A stretch of DNA of 8,741 bases from Chloroflexota bacterium. Lineage in GTDB: Bacteria; Chloroflexota; UBA6077; CF-72. A program made the translations under genes and the position numbers. Location: contig JAFAWJ010001192.1 in NCBI GenBank assembly GCA_019242065.1, forward strand, positions 1-8,741, written 5' to 3'. This document shows, piece by piece, positions 1-6,986 of the stretch. The first letter of the stretch is position 1; the number at the start of each line of letters is the position of its first letter. The notes under the pieces are model-generated. The model ran no database searches and had not been told where the DNA came from. It saw only the letters and a list, made by a program, of their open reading frames with translations.

Positions 1-1088
<1,088 letters not shown>

Positions 1089-1089
1089 C

Positions 1090-1102
1090 CGCGGGTCCCG
1101 CG
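1090..1102 (+). terminator. GC-rich inverted repeat just after the DUF362 stop; possible weak terminator or attenuator
   Basis: Two bases after the TAG stop (1086-1088) lies CGCGGG-T-CCCGCG, a perfect 6-bp inverted repeat around one central T. As a hairpin this would form 5 pairs with a GTC loop. There is no following T-tract, so a classical intrinsic terminator is not supported. In DNA of this GC content such repeats arise by chance fairly often, so this is a weak call. Confidence 0.22.
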
Positions 1103-1137
1103 TGGCCCGCAACTTGCAATGAGCCGGGTCTCTCGGC

Positions 1138-1842
1138 GTGCAGCGTGTTGCGGGGCTCAACGACACGGAAGAGTTCATGTCCGTGGCAGCGCACGACCTG
1201 CGCAATCCGATCGCCGTGGTGCGCGCCTCGGCCCAGATGGCCCAGCGGCAACTCAGACGCGGCGACCCCGATGGAGTCCAGCGGCGCCTGAAGTCGATTG
1301 TCGACCAGACTGATCGGCTGACCGAGATGCTGGACAGTTTTCTCGACGCCGCGCGCATCGAAGCTGGCACTGTCGCTTTGCGCATCGAGCGAGTTGATCT
1401 GCGCACGGTCGTCGATCTCGCCGTCGAACGCGCCCTGGCGCTAACTGGTGACCAGGTTGAGCGGACGGTCGAGGTGGACACTCCCGAAAGCTGCACGGGC
1501 ATGTGGGACCACGCCAGGATCACCCGCGCCGTCCGCGCCCTGATCAGCAACGCGCTCATCTACGGCGATGCGGGCCAGCCAGTCAGGCTCGTCGCGCATC
1601 GGGACGCCGAGCGTGTGCACCTCATCGTCACGGGCGGCGGGCCCGGTCCGGACGCCGAGGAGAGCGACCACCTCTTCGAACGCTTCTTCCGTGGTCGGAG
1701 CGCGGCCGAGGCGGGCCAGTCCGGCTCTGGCCTGGGGCTGTACACCGCTCGGGGCATCGCGCGGCTGCATGGAGGCGACGTGTGCCGGCTCGAGGGCGAC
1801 CGGTTTGACCTCGAATTGCCGGTGATCGACGCGTCCGACTAA
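1138..1842 (+). CDS. Short sensor-less histidine kinase (HisKA + HATPase_c) with degenerate G1 box
   Basis: The 234-residue product consists only of the kinase core. The dimerisation/phosphoacceptor region contains the H-box AAHDLRNPI with the likely phosphorylated His19. The ATPase domain follows with an N-box-like ALISNALIYG (Asn138), an F-box-like LFERFF (179-184) and a G2 box SGSGLGLYTA (195-204). The G1 box, normally DxGxG, reads VTGGGPG (164-170): the aspartate that contacts the adenine ring is a glycine. The GTG at 1138 is the only usable start after an in-frame TGA at 1120; an ATG at 1177 has GGAAGAG close before it but would cut into the conserved EEFMSVAAHD sequence. No transmembrane, PAS or GAF region precedes the core, so any input must come from a partner protein. 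No response regulator gene is in view. Its cytoplasmic location is inferred. It may be an orphan kinase or one with reduced activity. Confidence 0.85.
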   Translation: MQRVAGLNDTEEFMSVAAHDLRNPIAVVRASAQMAQRQLRRGDPDGVQRRLKSIVDQTDRLTEMLDSFLDAARIEAGTVALRIERVDLRTVVDLAVERALALTGDQVERTVEVDTPESCTGMWDHARITRAVRALISNALIYGDAGQPVRLVAHRDAERVHLIVTGGGPGPDAEESDHLFERFFRGRSAAEAGQSGSGLGLYTARGIARLHGGDVCRLEGDRFDLELPVIDASD

Positions 1843-3509
1843 GAAGAGCGACGAGCGCGCCGGCGCCTGACCAGGAGTGACCCGCCACTGACGACGCCGA
1901 GGCCGATCAGGACGGTCCACGACCAGTCTGGCGGCGGCTGTGTCGGATCGGCGTCGACCGCGCTGCTGCTGTCCGACAATGGCGCTGCAACTGGCTCGGC
2001 CGTCGCGACCGGCAGATCGGTCGGCGTCGGCGGCACGGCGGTTGGAACTTCGGTCGGCTGCAGGACCACGGGCACCGGCGTGCTGGTCGCAACGACGCGC
2101 GCGATCGGCTCGGGCGGCATCGCCTCGGCGACGTGCGCCTGACGCGCGGGCGCCTGCGGCCTGGGCACGAATGCCAGCGCCTGACGTGGCCGGGTGGCCG
2201 CGTCCCACGCGGTGAGCAGGTCGCTCCCGCTCATCTGCAGACCGTAGCCCAGACTGCTCGCAAAGCTCGGATCGCTGTAGATGAAGCCGTCCTGCGTGGT
2301 GCCGATCAGCACGAGCGGCTGCTCGCCGTTGTCCTCGCCGGGCGGGTGGCCGGGCAGGCCGACACTGCCGACGAAGATGACGACCGGTTGGCCCAGACTC
2401 AGGTGCTGCCGCAGTTGGCTGACCGTCCACTGGGGACCGTCTTCGGGCAGCGCCAGCAGTCCGGCGCCCCAGGCCGCGTCGGAGAGTCCAGTGAGATTGT
2501 CTGAGCCGGCGGCGTCCGAGACAGCGGCGACATCACTGTGGCCGACCTCGGCCAGTTGCACCATCGACAGCGTCGTCGTTTCGAGGGCGGCAGCCGCGAT
2601 TGGCTGTCCGGGAGTTCGACCATGCCACGGAACCCCCAGCCAGCGGACCGAGTCGTTGACCACGCGCGCGTGGCTCTGCTGGCGGATATCGCGACCGTCC
2701 GCGTAGTGCATCGGCGTCGCGTCCTGCTGTGAGGGATTGACACCCAGCACTTCGGGGGTGGGTCCGCCTGGGGCGAGGCGGTCGTAGCGCACGGCCAGGT
2801 CGAGCACCAGGTCGACGTACCAGTCGGCATGGTTGTAGGCGAACAACGCCCCGCGCGGGTCGCGCTCCAGCCCTGACTGACACAGGTACTGGGCGATGGC
2901 GGGCAGTGCGTCGCGGTAGTCGTAGGCGTTGCCCGTGCCGCCATACGCCTGCCAGCTGCTTGGCAGAAACTGGCCATAGCCGATCGCACCTGCCGACGAG
3001 GTGGCCATGTTGCGGCCGAAGTCCGACTCCACACGCGCGATGGCGGCCAACAGTTGCCACGGCACACCGCAGTTCGAGTCGCGGGCGGCGCGATCCATCG
3101 TGGCGAGGTGATCGGCGACGTCGGTTGGCACGTAGGCGCGCCAGTCGACGGACGCCTCAACCACGTCACTGCTTTCGGGCGAGTCCGCGTCGTCGTCGGC
3201 GGTCGACGGCGACGGGCTCGCGTCGACGGCCGGGTGTCGGTCTGGAACAGGCGTTTGGGTCGGCGTGGAGGTATCGGTCGGTGTGACCCCGGGGGTGGGC
3301 GTCGAGGTGGACGTCGCCGTGGGCTGGGCCTGTACGGTGACCGTGGGCGACGGGGTCACGGGTGGCGGCGGAGCTTGTTGAACTTGCTGAACGGCGGTCG
3401 GCGAGCCGGCGATGCCCGGGGCGCGCTGCGGAACCGGCACAGTCGCGGGCACCGGCGTTGGAGCAGCGAACGCGGCCACGGGCGCGGCGATGTTCAACAT
3501 CAACCCCAC
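1839..3509 (-). CDS. Exported SLT-type lytic transglycosylase with a degenerate C39-like domain and C-terminal membrane anchor
   Basis: The product (556 residues from the GTG at 3509) would act outside the membrane on peptidoglycan glycan strands. A hydrophobic N-terminus ending AAFAAP looks like a signal peptide. Residues about 17-104 form a Pro/Thr/Ser-rich linker. The transglycosylase domain (about 122-245) has the catalytic Glu161 in ARVESDFG, the GAIGYGQFLPSSW motif (174-186) and AYNH (224-227), as in family-1-type soluble lytic transglycosylases. Residues about 282-448 resemble a C39-like peptidase fold (LGQPVVIFV, then PLVLIGTTQDGFIYSDPSF), but the region has no cysteine and the usual catalytic His position is Glu/Gln, so it is probably a binding module. 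A second Pro-rich linker (about 476-510) leads to a membrane helix (about 530-547) and an Arg-rich tail, giving a tethered protein. The start is uncertain: signal-like sequence continues upstream of the GTG to TAG at 3546-3548 without a good start codon. It is divergent from the L,D-transpeptidase gene. Confidence 0.85.
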   Translation of the reverse strand: MGLMLNIAAPVAAFAAPTPVPATVPVPQRAPGIAGSPTAVQQVQQAPPPPVTPSPTVTVQAQPTATSTSTPTPGVTPTDTSTPTQTPVPDRHPAVDASPSPSTADDDADSPESSDVVEASVDWRAYVPTDVADHLATMDRAARDSNCGVPWQLLAAIARVESDFGRNMATSSAGAIGYGQFLPSSWQAYGGTGNAYDYRDALPAIAQYLCQSGLERDPRGALFAYNHADWYVDLVLDLAVRYDRLAPGGPTPEVLGVNPSQQDATPMHYADGRDIRQQSHARVVNDSVRWLGVPWHGRTPGQPIAAAALETTTLSMVQLAEVGHSDVAAVSDAAGSDNLTGLSDAAWGAGLLALPEDGPQWTVSQLRQHLSLGQPVVIFVGSVGLPGHPPGEDNGEQPLVLIGTTQDGFIYSDPSFASSLGYGLQMSGSDLLTAWDAATRPRQALAFVPRPQAPARQAHVAEAMPPEPIARVVATSTPVPVVLQPTEVPTAVPPTPTDLPVATAEPVAAPLSDSSSAVDADPTQPPPDWSWTVLIGLGVVSGGSLLVRRRRARRSS

Positions 3510-3577
3510 GCCGGCCGCCAGAAGCGACAGACGGATACATCCAGACTAGCATCGCGGCACCGCCCGCCGGCCGCGCC

Positions 3578-3582
3578 AGGGA
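3578..3582 (+). promoter_or_regulatory. Ribosome binding site of the L,D-transpeptidase gene
   Basis: AGGGA lies 6 bases before the ATG at 3589. The only upstream in-frame stretch, from the TAG at 3547 to this ATG, contains no other ATG, GTG, TTG or CTG, so this site and the stop together fix the start. Confidence 0.6.
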
Positions 3583-3588
3583 CCCCCG

Positions 3589-4416
3589 ATGCTGACACAA
3601 AACGTTTGGCAGCACGGTCCCAGCACGTCCGAGATTGACTTCGGCACCATGCCGGCGCAGACGACGCTGCAGGTCCTGGACTACCAGGCCGATTTCGCCC
3701 ACGTGCTCGACCCGCGTTCGAAGACGGTAGCCTATGTACCCAGTGACCAGCTTGGTCCAGGCGCGCCGCCGCCCGCGTACGTGTTCAAGCCGGCGCCCAA
3801 GCTGACCGACGAATTCAGCGCCTCAGGCGTGGTGACTGATTCGGCGCCGATGGCGATGTATCCGACGTGGGCCGACGACGCCGTCGATCGCCAACTGTAT
3901 GCGAACACGTGGCTGACGCTGACCGGCACGACGACCGCCGACGATGGCACGACCTGGTATCGCACCGACAGTGGGGACTATGTGCCTACCGACGCCGTGT
4001 TCATCCCCCAGCGGGCGGACGCCTTCACGGGGCACTGGCTGGACGTGAACCTGACCGCGCCGGCGCGCGTGACCGCCTACGAAGGTGACCAGGCGGTCAA
4101 CTCATTTTTGACCATCATCGGCGCGGGTCCGCGGCCGACGCCGACGGGCGTGTTCACCATCTTGCGGCGGGTGGCCAACGAGACGATGAACAGCGACACG
4201 ATCGGCATTCCGCGCTTCGGGCCTGGCGGCTACTACCTGACCAACGTGCTGTTCACCCAGTACTTCACGGACGATGGGGCGAGCCTGCACTACAACTACT
4301 GGAGCAGCAACTGGGGCTACCCGGGCAGCCACGGCTGCCTGGGATTGAGCTACCAGGACAGCAGCTGGCTGTGGGGCTGGGCGAGCCTGGGGACGCCGGT
4401 CGTCATCCATCGCTAG
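3589..4416 (+). CDS. L,D-transpeptidase (YkuD family) with N-terminal SH3-like modules and no visible signal peptide
   Basis: The 275-residue product should form or exchange 3-3 cross-links in peptidoglycan through a cysteine thiol. The first ~57 residues (FGTMPAQTTLQVLDY through VAYVPSDQL) look like an SH3-like module, and residues about 78-140 look like a second one (ANTWLTLTG, TTWYRT, YVPTDAVF). The YkuD domain spans about 149-275 and begins HWLDVNLT, continues with PTPTGVFTI (183-191), and has the active-site pair His234 in SLHYNYW and SHGCLGL with His248 and Cys250. The Arg or Asn that usually sits two residues after the Cys is a Gly. The start is fixed by an in-frame TAG at 3547 and a good AGGGA site. 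From this start there is no hydrophobic export signal, which is odd for an enzyme of the cell wall. The gene is divergent from the lytic transglycosylase and convergent with the reductase at 4490-5470. Confidence 0.88.
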   Translation: MLTQNVWQHGPSTSEIDFGTMPAQTTLQVLDYQADFAHVLDPRSKTVAYVPSDQLGPGAPPPAYVFKPAPKLTDEFSASGVVTDSAPMAMYPTWADDAVDRQLYANTWLTLTGTTTADDGTTWYRTDSGDYVPTDAVFIPQRADAFTGHWLDVNLTAPARVTAYEGDQAVNSFLTIIGAGPRPTPTGVFTILRRVANETMNSDTIGIPRFGPGGYYLTNVLFTQYFTDDGASLHYNYWSSNWGYPGSHGCLGLSYQDSSWLWGWASLGTPVVIHR

Positions 4417-4489
4417 CTCGCGCGATCGCTGCGCTCCGCGGCCAGGCATGGAACTCTCCGAGGGTTCAAGGGGCTGCGCCCGGTGATGG

Positions 4490-5470
4490 CTAGTCCAGGC
4501 TGGTCTCGAGCACGCGTTGGATGGCGTCGGGCGTCAGGGGGCCGCGCTCGGTGTAGCGGATGGCTTGCTCCAGGTGGTCCAGCGTCGAGTAGCCGACCAG
4601 CACCGTCGAAACACCGGTTTTGCTCAACCCGAAGCGCACCGAGAGCTCGATCGGGCTCTCCAGGCCGAGGTCGCGCGCCAGTTGGCCGAGGCGTGCGGCG
4701 CGAGCGACGTCATCGCCGTAGTCGGAGCCGCCGAGGGCCCCGCCCGGGTCACCCGCCAGCACCTCACGCTCGGGCGAACCCGTCGCCGCACCCGCGGCCA
4801 GCACGCGGATCACGATCACCCCGCGGCCGGCCAGCGCGGCGGTGTCGATCAACCCCTCGAAGTCCTGCCGGCCGCCAGCGTGCCCGGTGAAGCCGGCGCT
4901 GGCGTTCAGCGCGTTGAAGTACGCCTGGACGGTCTCGAACGGCTCGGACTTGACCACTTCGCGCACCGCGGTGCTGTCGCCGATTCCGGTGAAGCCCACG
5001 TGCTGCGCCAGCCCCGCCGTTTTGACCTCCGCGAGTGCCGCAGCCACTTCGCCCAGCACCGTCTCCAGGTCGAGCATGCCGCGCTCGCCGTGCGTCAGCC
5101 CGACGCCGTTGTGCAGGTGCAGGACATCCACGTCATCGCGACCCAACCGCCGCAAGCTGGCCTCGAGCGATTCGCGCACGGCCGAGCGCGCCCAGCCCGG
5201 CTCTCCCGCGGGCAGCCGCACCTTGGTTCCGACCACCACGCGCTGCCAGGCGCCAAGCTCGCGCATCACCCGTCCCAGGTTGGTTTCAGAGGCGCCGTCG
5301 CCGTACTGGGCGGCCGTATCGAAGTAGGTAATCCCCGCGTCCAGGGCGCGCTGCACCGCCTGGCGCTGGTCCTCGGGCGCACCGCGGGTCATGAGGCCGC
5401 CGACGGCGCCGCAACCGAAGCCCAGCGCCGACACCTGCAGCCCGGTCGCGCCCAGCGCTCGCTGCTCCAC
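4490..5470 (-). CDS. Aldo/keto reductase 1 (AKR superfamily)
   Basis: The product has 326 residues, the normal length for a TIM-barrel NAD(P)H-dependent oxidoreductase of carbonyl compounds or sugars; the substrate cannot be read from sequence. It starts with the family signature RALGATGLQVSALGFGCG. The catalytic tetrad is intact: Asp51 and Tyr56 in FDTAAQYG, Lys83 in VGTKV and His119 in VLHLHN. Further family pieces are VGFTGIGD, VQAYFNALN and, near the C-terminus, VSTVLVGYSTLDHLEQAI, which replaces the usual 'IPG.s..e...N' cofactor loop, so cofactor preference is unclear. The GTG at 5470 is preceded by AGGG with an 8-base spacer (5479-5482). It is the last gene of a minus-strand run after AKR 2 and the GNAT gene, with an 83-bp gap before it. 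It is convergent with the L,D-transpeptidase gene; the 73 bp between their stops shows no clear terminator. Confidence 0.92.
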   Translation of the reverse strand: MEQRALGATGLQVSALGFGCGAVGGLMTRGAPEDQRQAVQRALDAGITYFDTAAQYGDGASETNLGRVMRELGAWQRVVVGTKVRLPAGEPGWARSAVRESLEASLRRLGRDDVDVLHLHNGVGLTHGERGMLDLETVLGEVAAALAEVKTAGLAQHVGFTGIGDSTAVREVVKSEPFETVQAYFNALNASAGFTGHAGGRQDFEGLIDTAALAGRGVIVIRVLAAGAATGSPEREVLAGDPGGALGGSDYGDDVARAARLGQLARDLGLESPIELSVRFGLSKTGVSTVLVGYSTLDHLEQAIRYTERGPLTPDAIQRVLETSLD

Positions 5471-5478
5471 GCCGACTA

Positions 5479-5482
5479 CCCT
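5479..5482 (-). promoter_or_regulatory. Ribosome binding site of aldo/keto reductase 1
   Basis: On the minus strand AGGG sits 8 bases upstream of the GTG at 5470, supporting this unusual start codon. The remainder of the 83-bp gap up to 5553 shows no promoter that I can defend. Confidence 0.45.
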
Positions 5483-5553
5483 GCCGCTCCGCCGAAGGTC
5501 TCGGCATCATCGGCAAAATCCACTACCGAAAGGCCCTTGCGCACACGCGCATC

Positions 5554-6114
5554 CTATACCCGCTCCCTGAGGCTGCCCGCGTTGGGCCACGGACCGGGCG
5601 ACTCCGCCGGCAGGTCCAGTTGATCCACGCTCTGGTGGTACACGCGAAAACCGCGCGCGGTGTAGTTGGCCAGCGCGTGCGGACCGTCCAGGCTGCAGGT
5701 GTGCACCCATACGCGCCGCGCACCTTGCGCCCAGGCGCGCTCGACGCCGACGCTCAGCAAATAACCACCCAGTCGCTGGCCGATGAAGCGCGGCAACAGC
5801 CCGAAGTAGGCGACTTCGACGTTGTCGTCAGCCTGAACCTCGAGCTCCACGTAGCCCGCGGGGGTGCCGGACACGTACAGGACCAGCGTCTCGACCACGG
5901 GGCGGTCGAGATAAACCAGCCAGCGGGCGTAGTCCCAGCCCAGTCGTTCGATCCAGTACCACTGGCCGCCGACCGCCGTGTACAGGAAGCGGCTCAACTC
6001 CGGCGAGGGGATGTCGGCACGTTCGACGTGCACCTCCGCGTGCGGTGGACCGACCCGCGCCAGTTGCTCGGGCGCGAGCATCTCCAGGTACCAGGTCGTG
6101 ACTTCGACCTGCAT
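5554..6114 (-). CDS. GNAT family N-acetyltransferase
   Basis: The product (186 residues) is predicted to transfer an acetyl group from acetyl-CoA to an amine; the acceptor is unknown. The GNAT core is recognisable: beta strands ETLVLYVSGTPAGYVELEV (about 75-93), VEVAYFGLLPRFIGQRLGGYLL (99-120) carrying the acetyl-CoA pyrophosphate loop Q113-R-L-G-G, a following helix SVGVERAWAQGA, and strand VWVHTCSLDGPHALANYTARGF (135-156), the last being the typical 'N.y...GF' end. The N-terminal part with FLYTAVGGQWYWIERLGW resembles a GNAT subgroup with an aromatic-rich helix. The ATG at 6114 was chosen because family-like sequence begins there; the frame stays open upstream to 6999 only as an antisense/out-of-frame shadow of AKR 2. 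It starts 11 bp after the AKR 2 stop, so the two are very likely co-transcribed. No strong Shine-Dalgarno site is visible, suggesting translational coupling. Confidence 0.85.
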   Translation of the reverse strand: MQVEVTTWYLEMLAPEQLARVGPPHAEVHVERADIPSPELSRFLYTAVGGQWYWIERLGWDYARWLVYLDRPVVETLVLYVSGTPAGYVELEVQADDNVEVAYFGLLPRFIGQRLGGYLLSVGVERAWAQGARRVWVHTCSLDGPHALANYTARGFRVYHQSVDQLDLPAESPGPWPNAGSLRERV

Positions 6115-6125
6115 CGAGCCAGGTC

Positions 6126-6938
6126 CTAGAGCTGGTTGGCCAGACGCACGACCGCGGCGCGCTCTGACGGCCCGAACCACGGCGGGTCGCCCGCAACCGC
6201 GTTTTCGCGGGCGTGCTCCGGGTTGCTGGTCGCGGGAATGACACTGGTCACCCTGGGATCGCTCAAGAGCCACTTGAGCAGCACTTGCGACCAGGTGGTC
6301 ACGCCAAAGTCCTTGAACGGCCGCAACTGCTCGGGCGTCGGACGCTGGCGGGCAAGCTCCCCGACACCCAGCGGCCGCATGATGAGCACACCAATCTGTC
6401 GTTCGCCAGCGAGCGGCAGTAGCTGGTCTTCGACGAGGCGATCGCGGACGTTGTAGGGCACCTGGATGCTGGTCACCCGCTCGGAGCGCATGGTCTCCAT
6501 GAGTTTCGGAAAGGCCGCGTGCTCGTAGTGGGTGATGCCCACGGACCCGACACGCTGGTCGTCGCGCAACTGCTCCAAGCGCTCGAGTCGCTTCGGCAGG
6601 GCCACCAGGTTGTGGACCTGGTAGACGTCCACGCGGCCCTGGTAGTAGCTCAGCGCACGCTGGATCTGGCGCTCCGCTTCGGCGTCGTCCGGCGTCCAGA
6701 CCTTGGTAGCGACCAGCGCGCGCTCGCGTCGGCCATCGAGCGCGGCGCCGAGGACCTGCTCGGCCGCGCCGTACATCGGCGACGAGTCGAACAGATTGGT
6801 GCCGCTGGCCAGCGCCGCGTCGACGACTGTCGCGCGGTGCGCGGCCTGCCGCGGGTCGCGCACGTCGAAGGTTTTCCACGTGCCCATGCCGATGACGGGT
6901 ACGTCGATGCCCGAGGTGCCCAACGCGCGGCGCTCCAT
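6126..6938 (-). CDS. Aldo/keto reductase 2 (AKR superfamily, short form)
   Basis: The product has 270 residues, shorter than the usual 300-340. It begins RALGTSGIDVPVIGMGTW and keeps the whole catalytic tetrad: Asp51 and Tyr56 in FDSSPMYG, Lys79 in VATKVW and His109 in VYQVHN. Conserved VGSVGITHY, IQVPYNVRD and a C-terminal cofactor-loop segment SVIPATSNPEHARENAVAG (with the typical S..N...E/R..N pattern) are present. The short length reflects compact loops between barrel strands rather than a missing end, since both ends match the family. The ATG at 6938 is the natural start; there is no clear Shine-Dalgarno site. The GNAT gene follows after 11 bp. The gene is divergent from AKR 3, with only 48 bp between their start codons. 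Substrate unknown. Confidence 0.9.
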   Translation of the reverse strand: MERRALGTSGIDVPVIGMGTWKTFDVRDPRQAAHRATVVDAALASGTNLFDSSPMYGAAEQVLGAALDGRRERALVATKVWTPDDAEAERQIQRALSYYQGRVDVYQVHNLVALPKRLERLEQLRDDQRVGSVGITHYEHAAFPKLMETMRSERVTSIQVPYNVRDRLVEDQLLPLAGERQIGVLIMRPLGVGELARQRPTPEQLRPFKDFGVTTWSQVLLKWLLSDPRVTSVIPATSNPEHARENAVAGDPPWFGPSERAAVVRLANQL

Positions 6939-6949
6939 ACCGCACAGAG

Positions 6950-6970
6950 GGTAGCGGCAACCGCGCTACC
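6950..6970. promoter_or_regulatory. Inverted repeat in the divergent AKR2/AKR3 intergenic region; candidate operator
   Basis: GGTAGCG at 6950-6956 and CGCTACC at 6964-6970 are perfect inverted copies separated by 7 bases. The centre-to-centre distance of 14 bp would suit binding of a dimeric regulator. The repeat occupies the middle of the 48 bp between the start codons at 6938 and 6987, exactly where control of both genes would be expected. No convincing -10/-35 pair is visible on either strand. The regulatory role is inferred from position and symmetry only. Confidence 0.4.
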
Positions 6971-6986
6971 ATCGCAGAGCGCACGC

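Noticed and set aside
1441..2430. A 329-codon minus-strand open frame
   Set aside because: Its left part is antisense to the kinase and its right part is a shifted frame of the transglycosylase; the composition is Arg/Ala-rich without motifs.
3198..3461. A repeat-like region rich in GTCGG/GGTGT units, considered as a DNA repeat or minisatellite
   Set aside because: It encodes the Pro/Thr/Ser linker of the transglycosylase in an open frame; the repetition follows from TP and PT dipeptides and there is no exact unit.
4417..4489. A bidirectional terminator between the convergent transpeptidase and AKR 1 genes
   Set aside because: Only short stems such as ATCGC/GCGAT and GGGC/GCCC are present, with no T-tract on either strand.
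4517..5623. A 368-codon plus-strand open frame
   Set aside because: It lies antisense to AKR 1, which has clear family motifs; its His/Gln/Arg-rich translation is typical of GC-rich shadow frames.
6519..6986. An in-frame 5' extension of aldo/keto reductase 3 to a start at 6519
   Set aside because: The extra ~156 residues lie antisense to AKR 2, have no family resemblance, and the reductase signature begins only after 6987.
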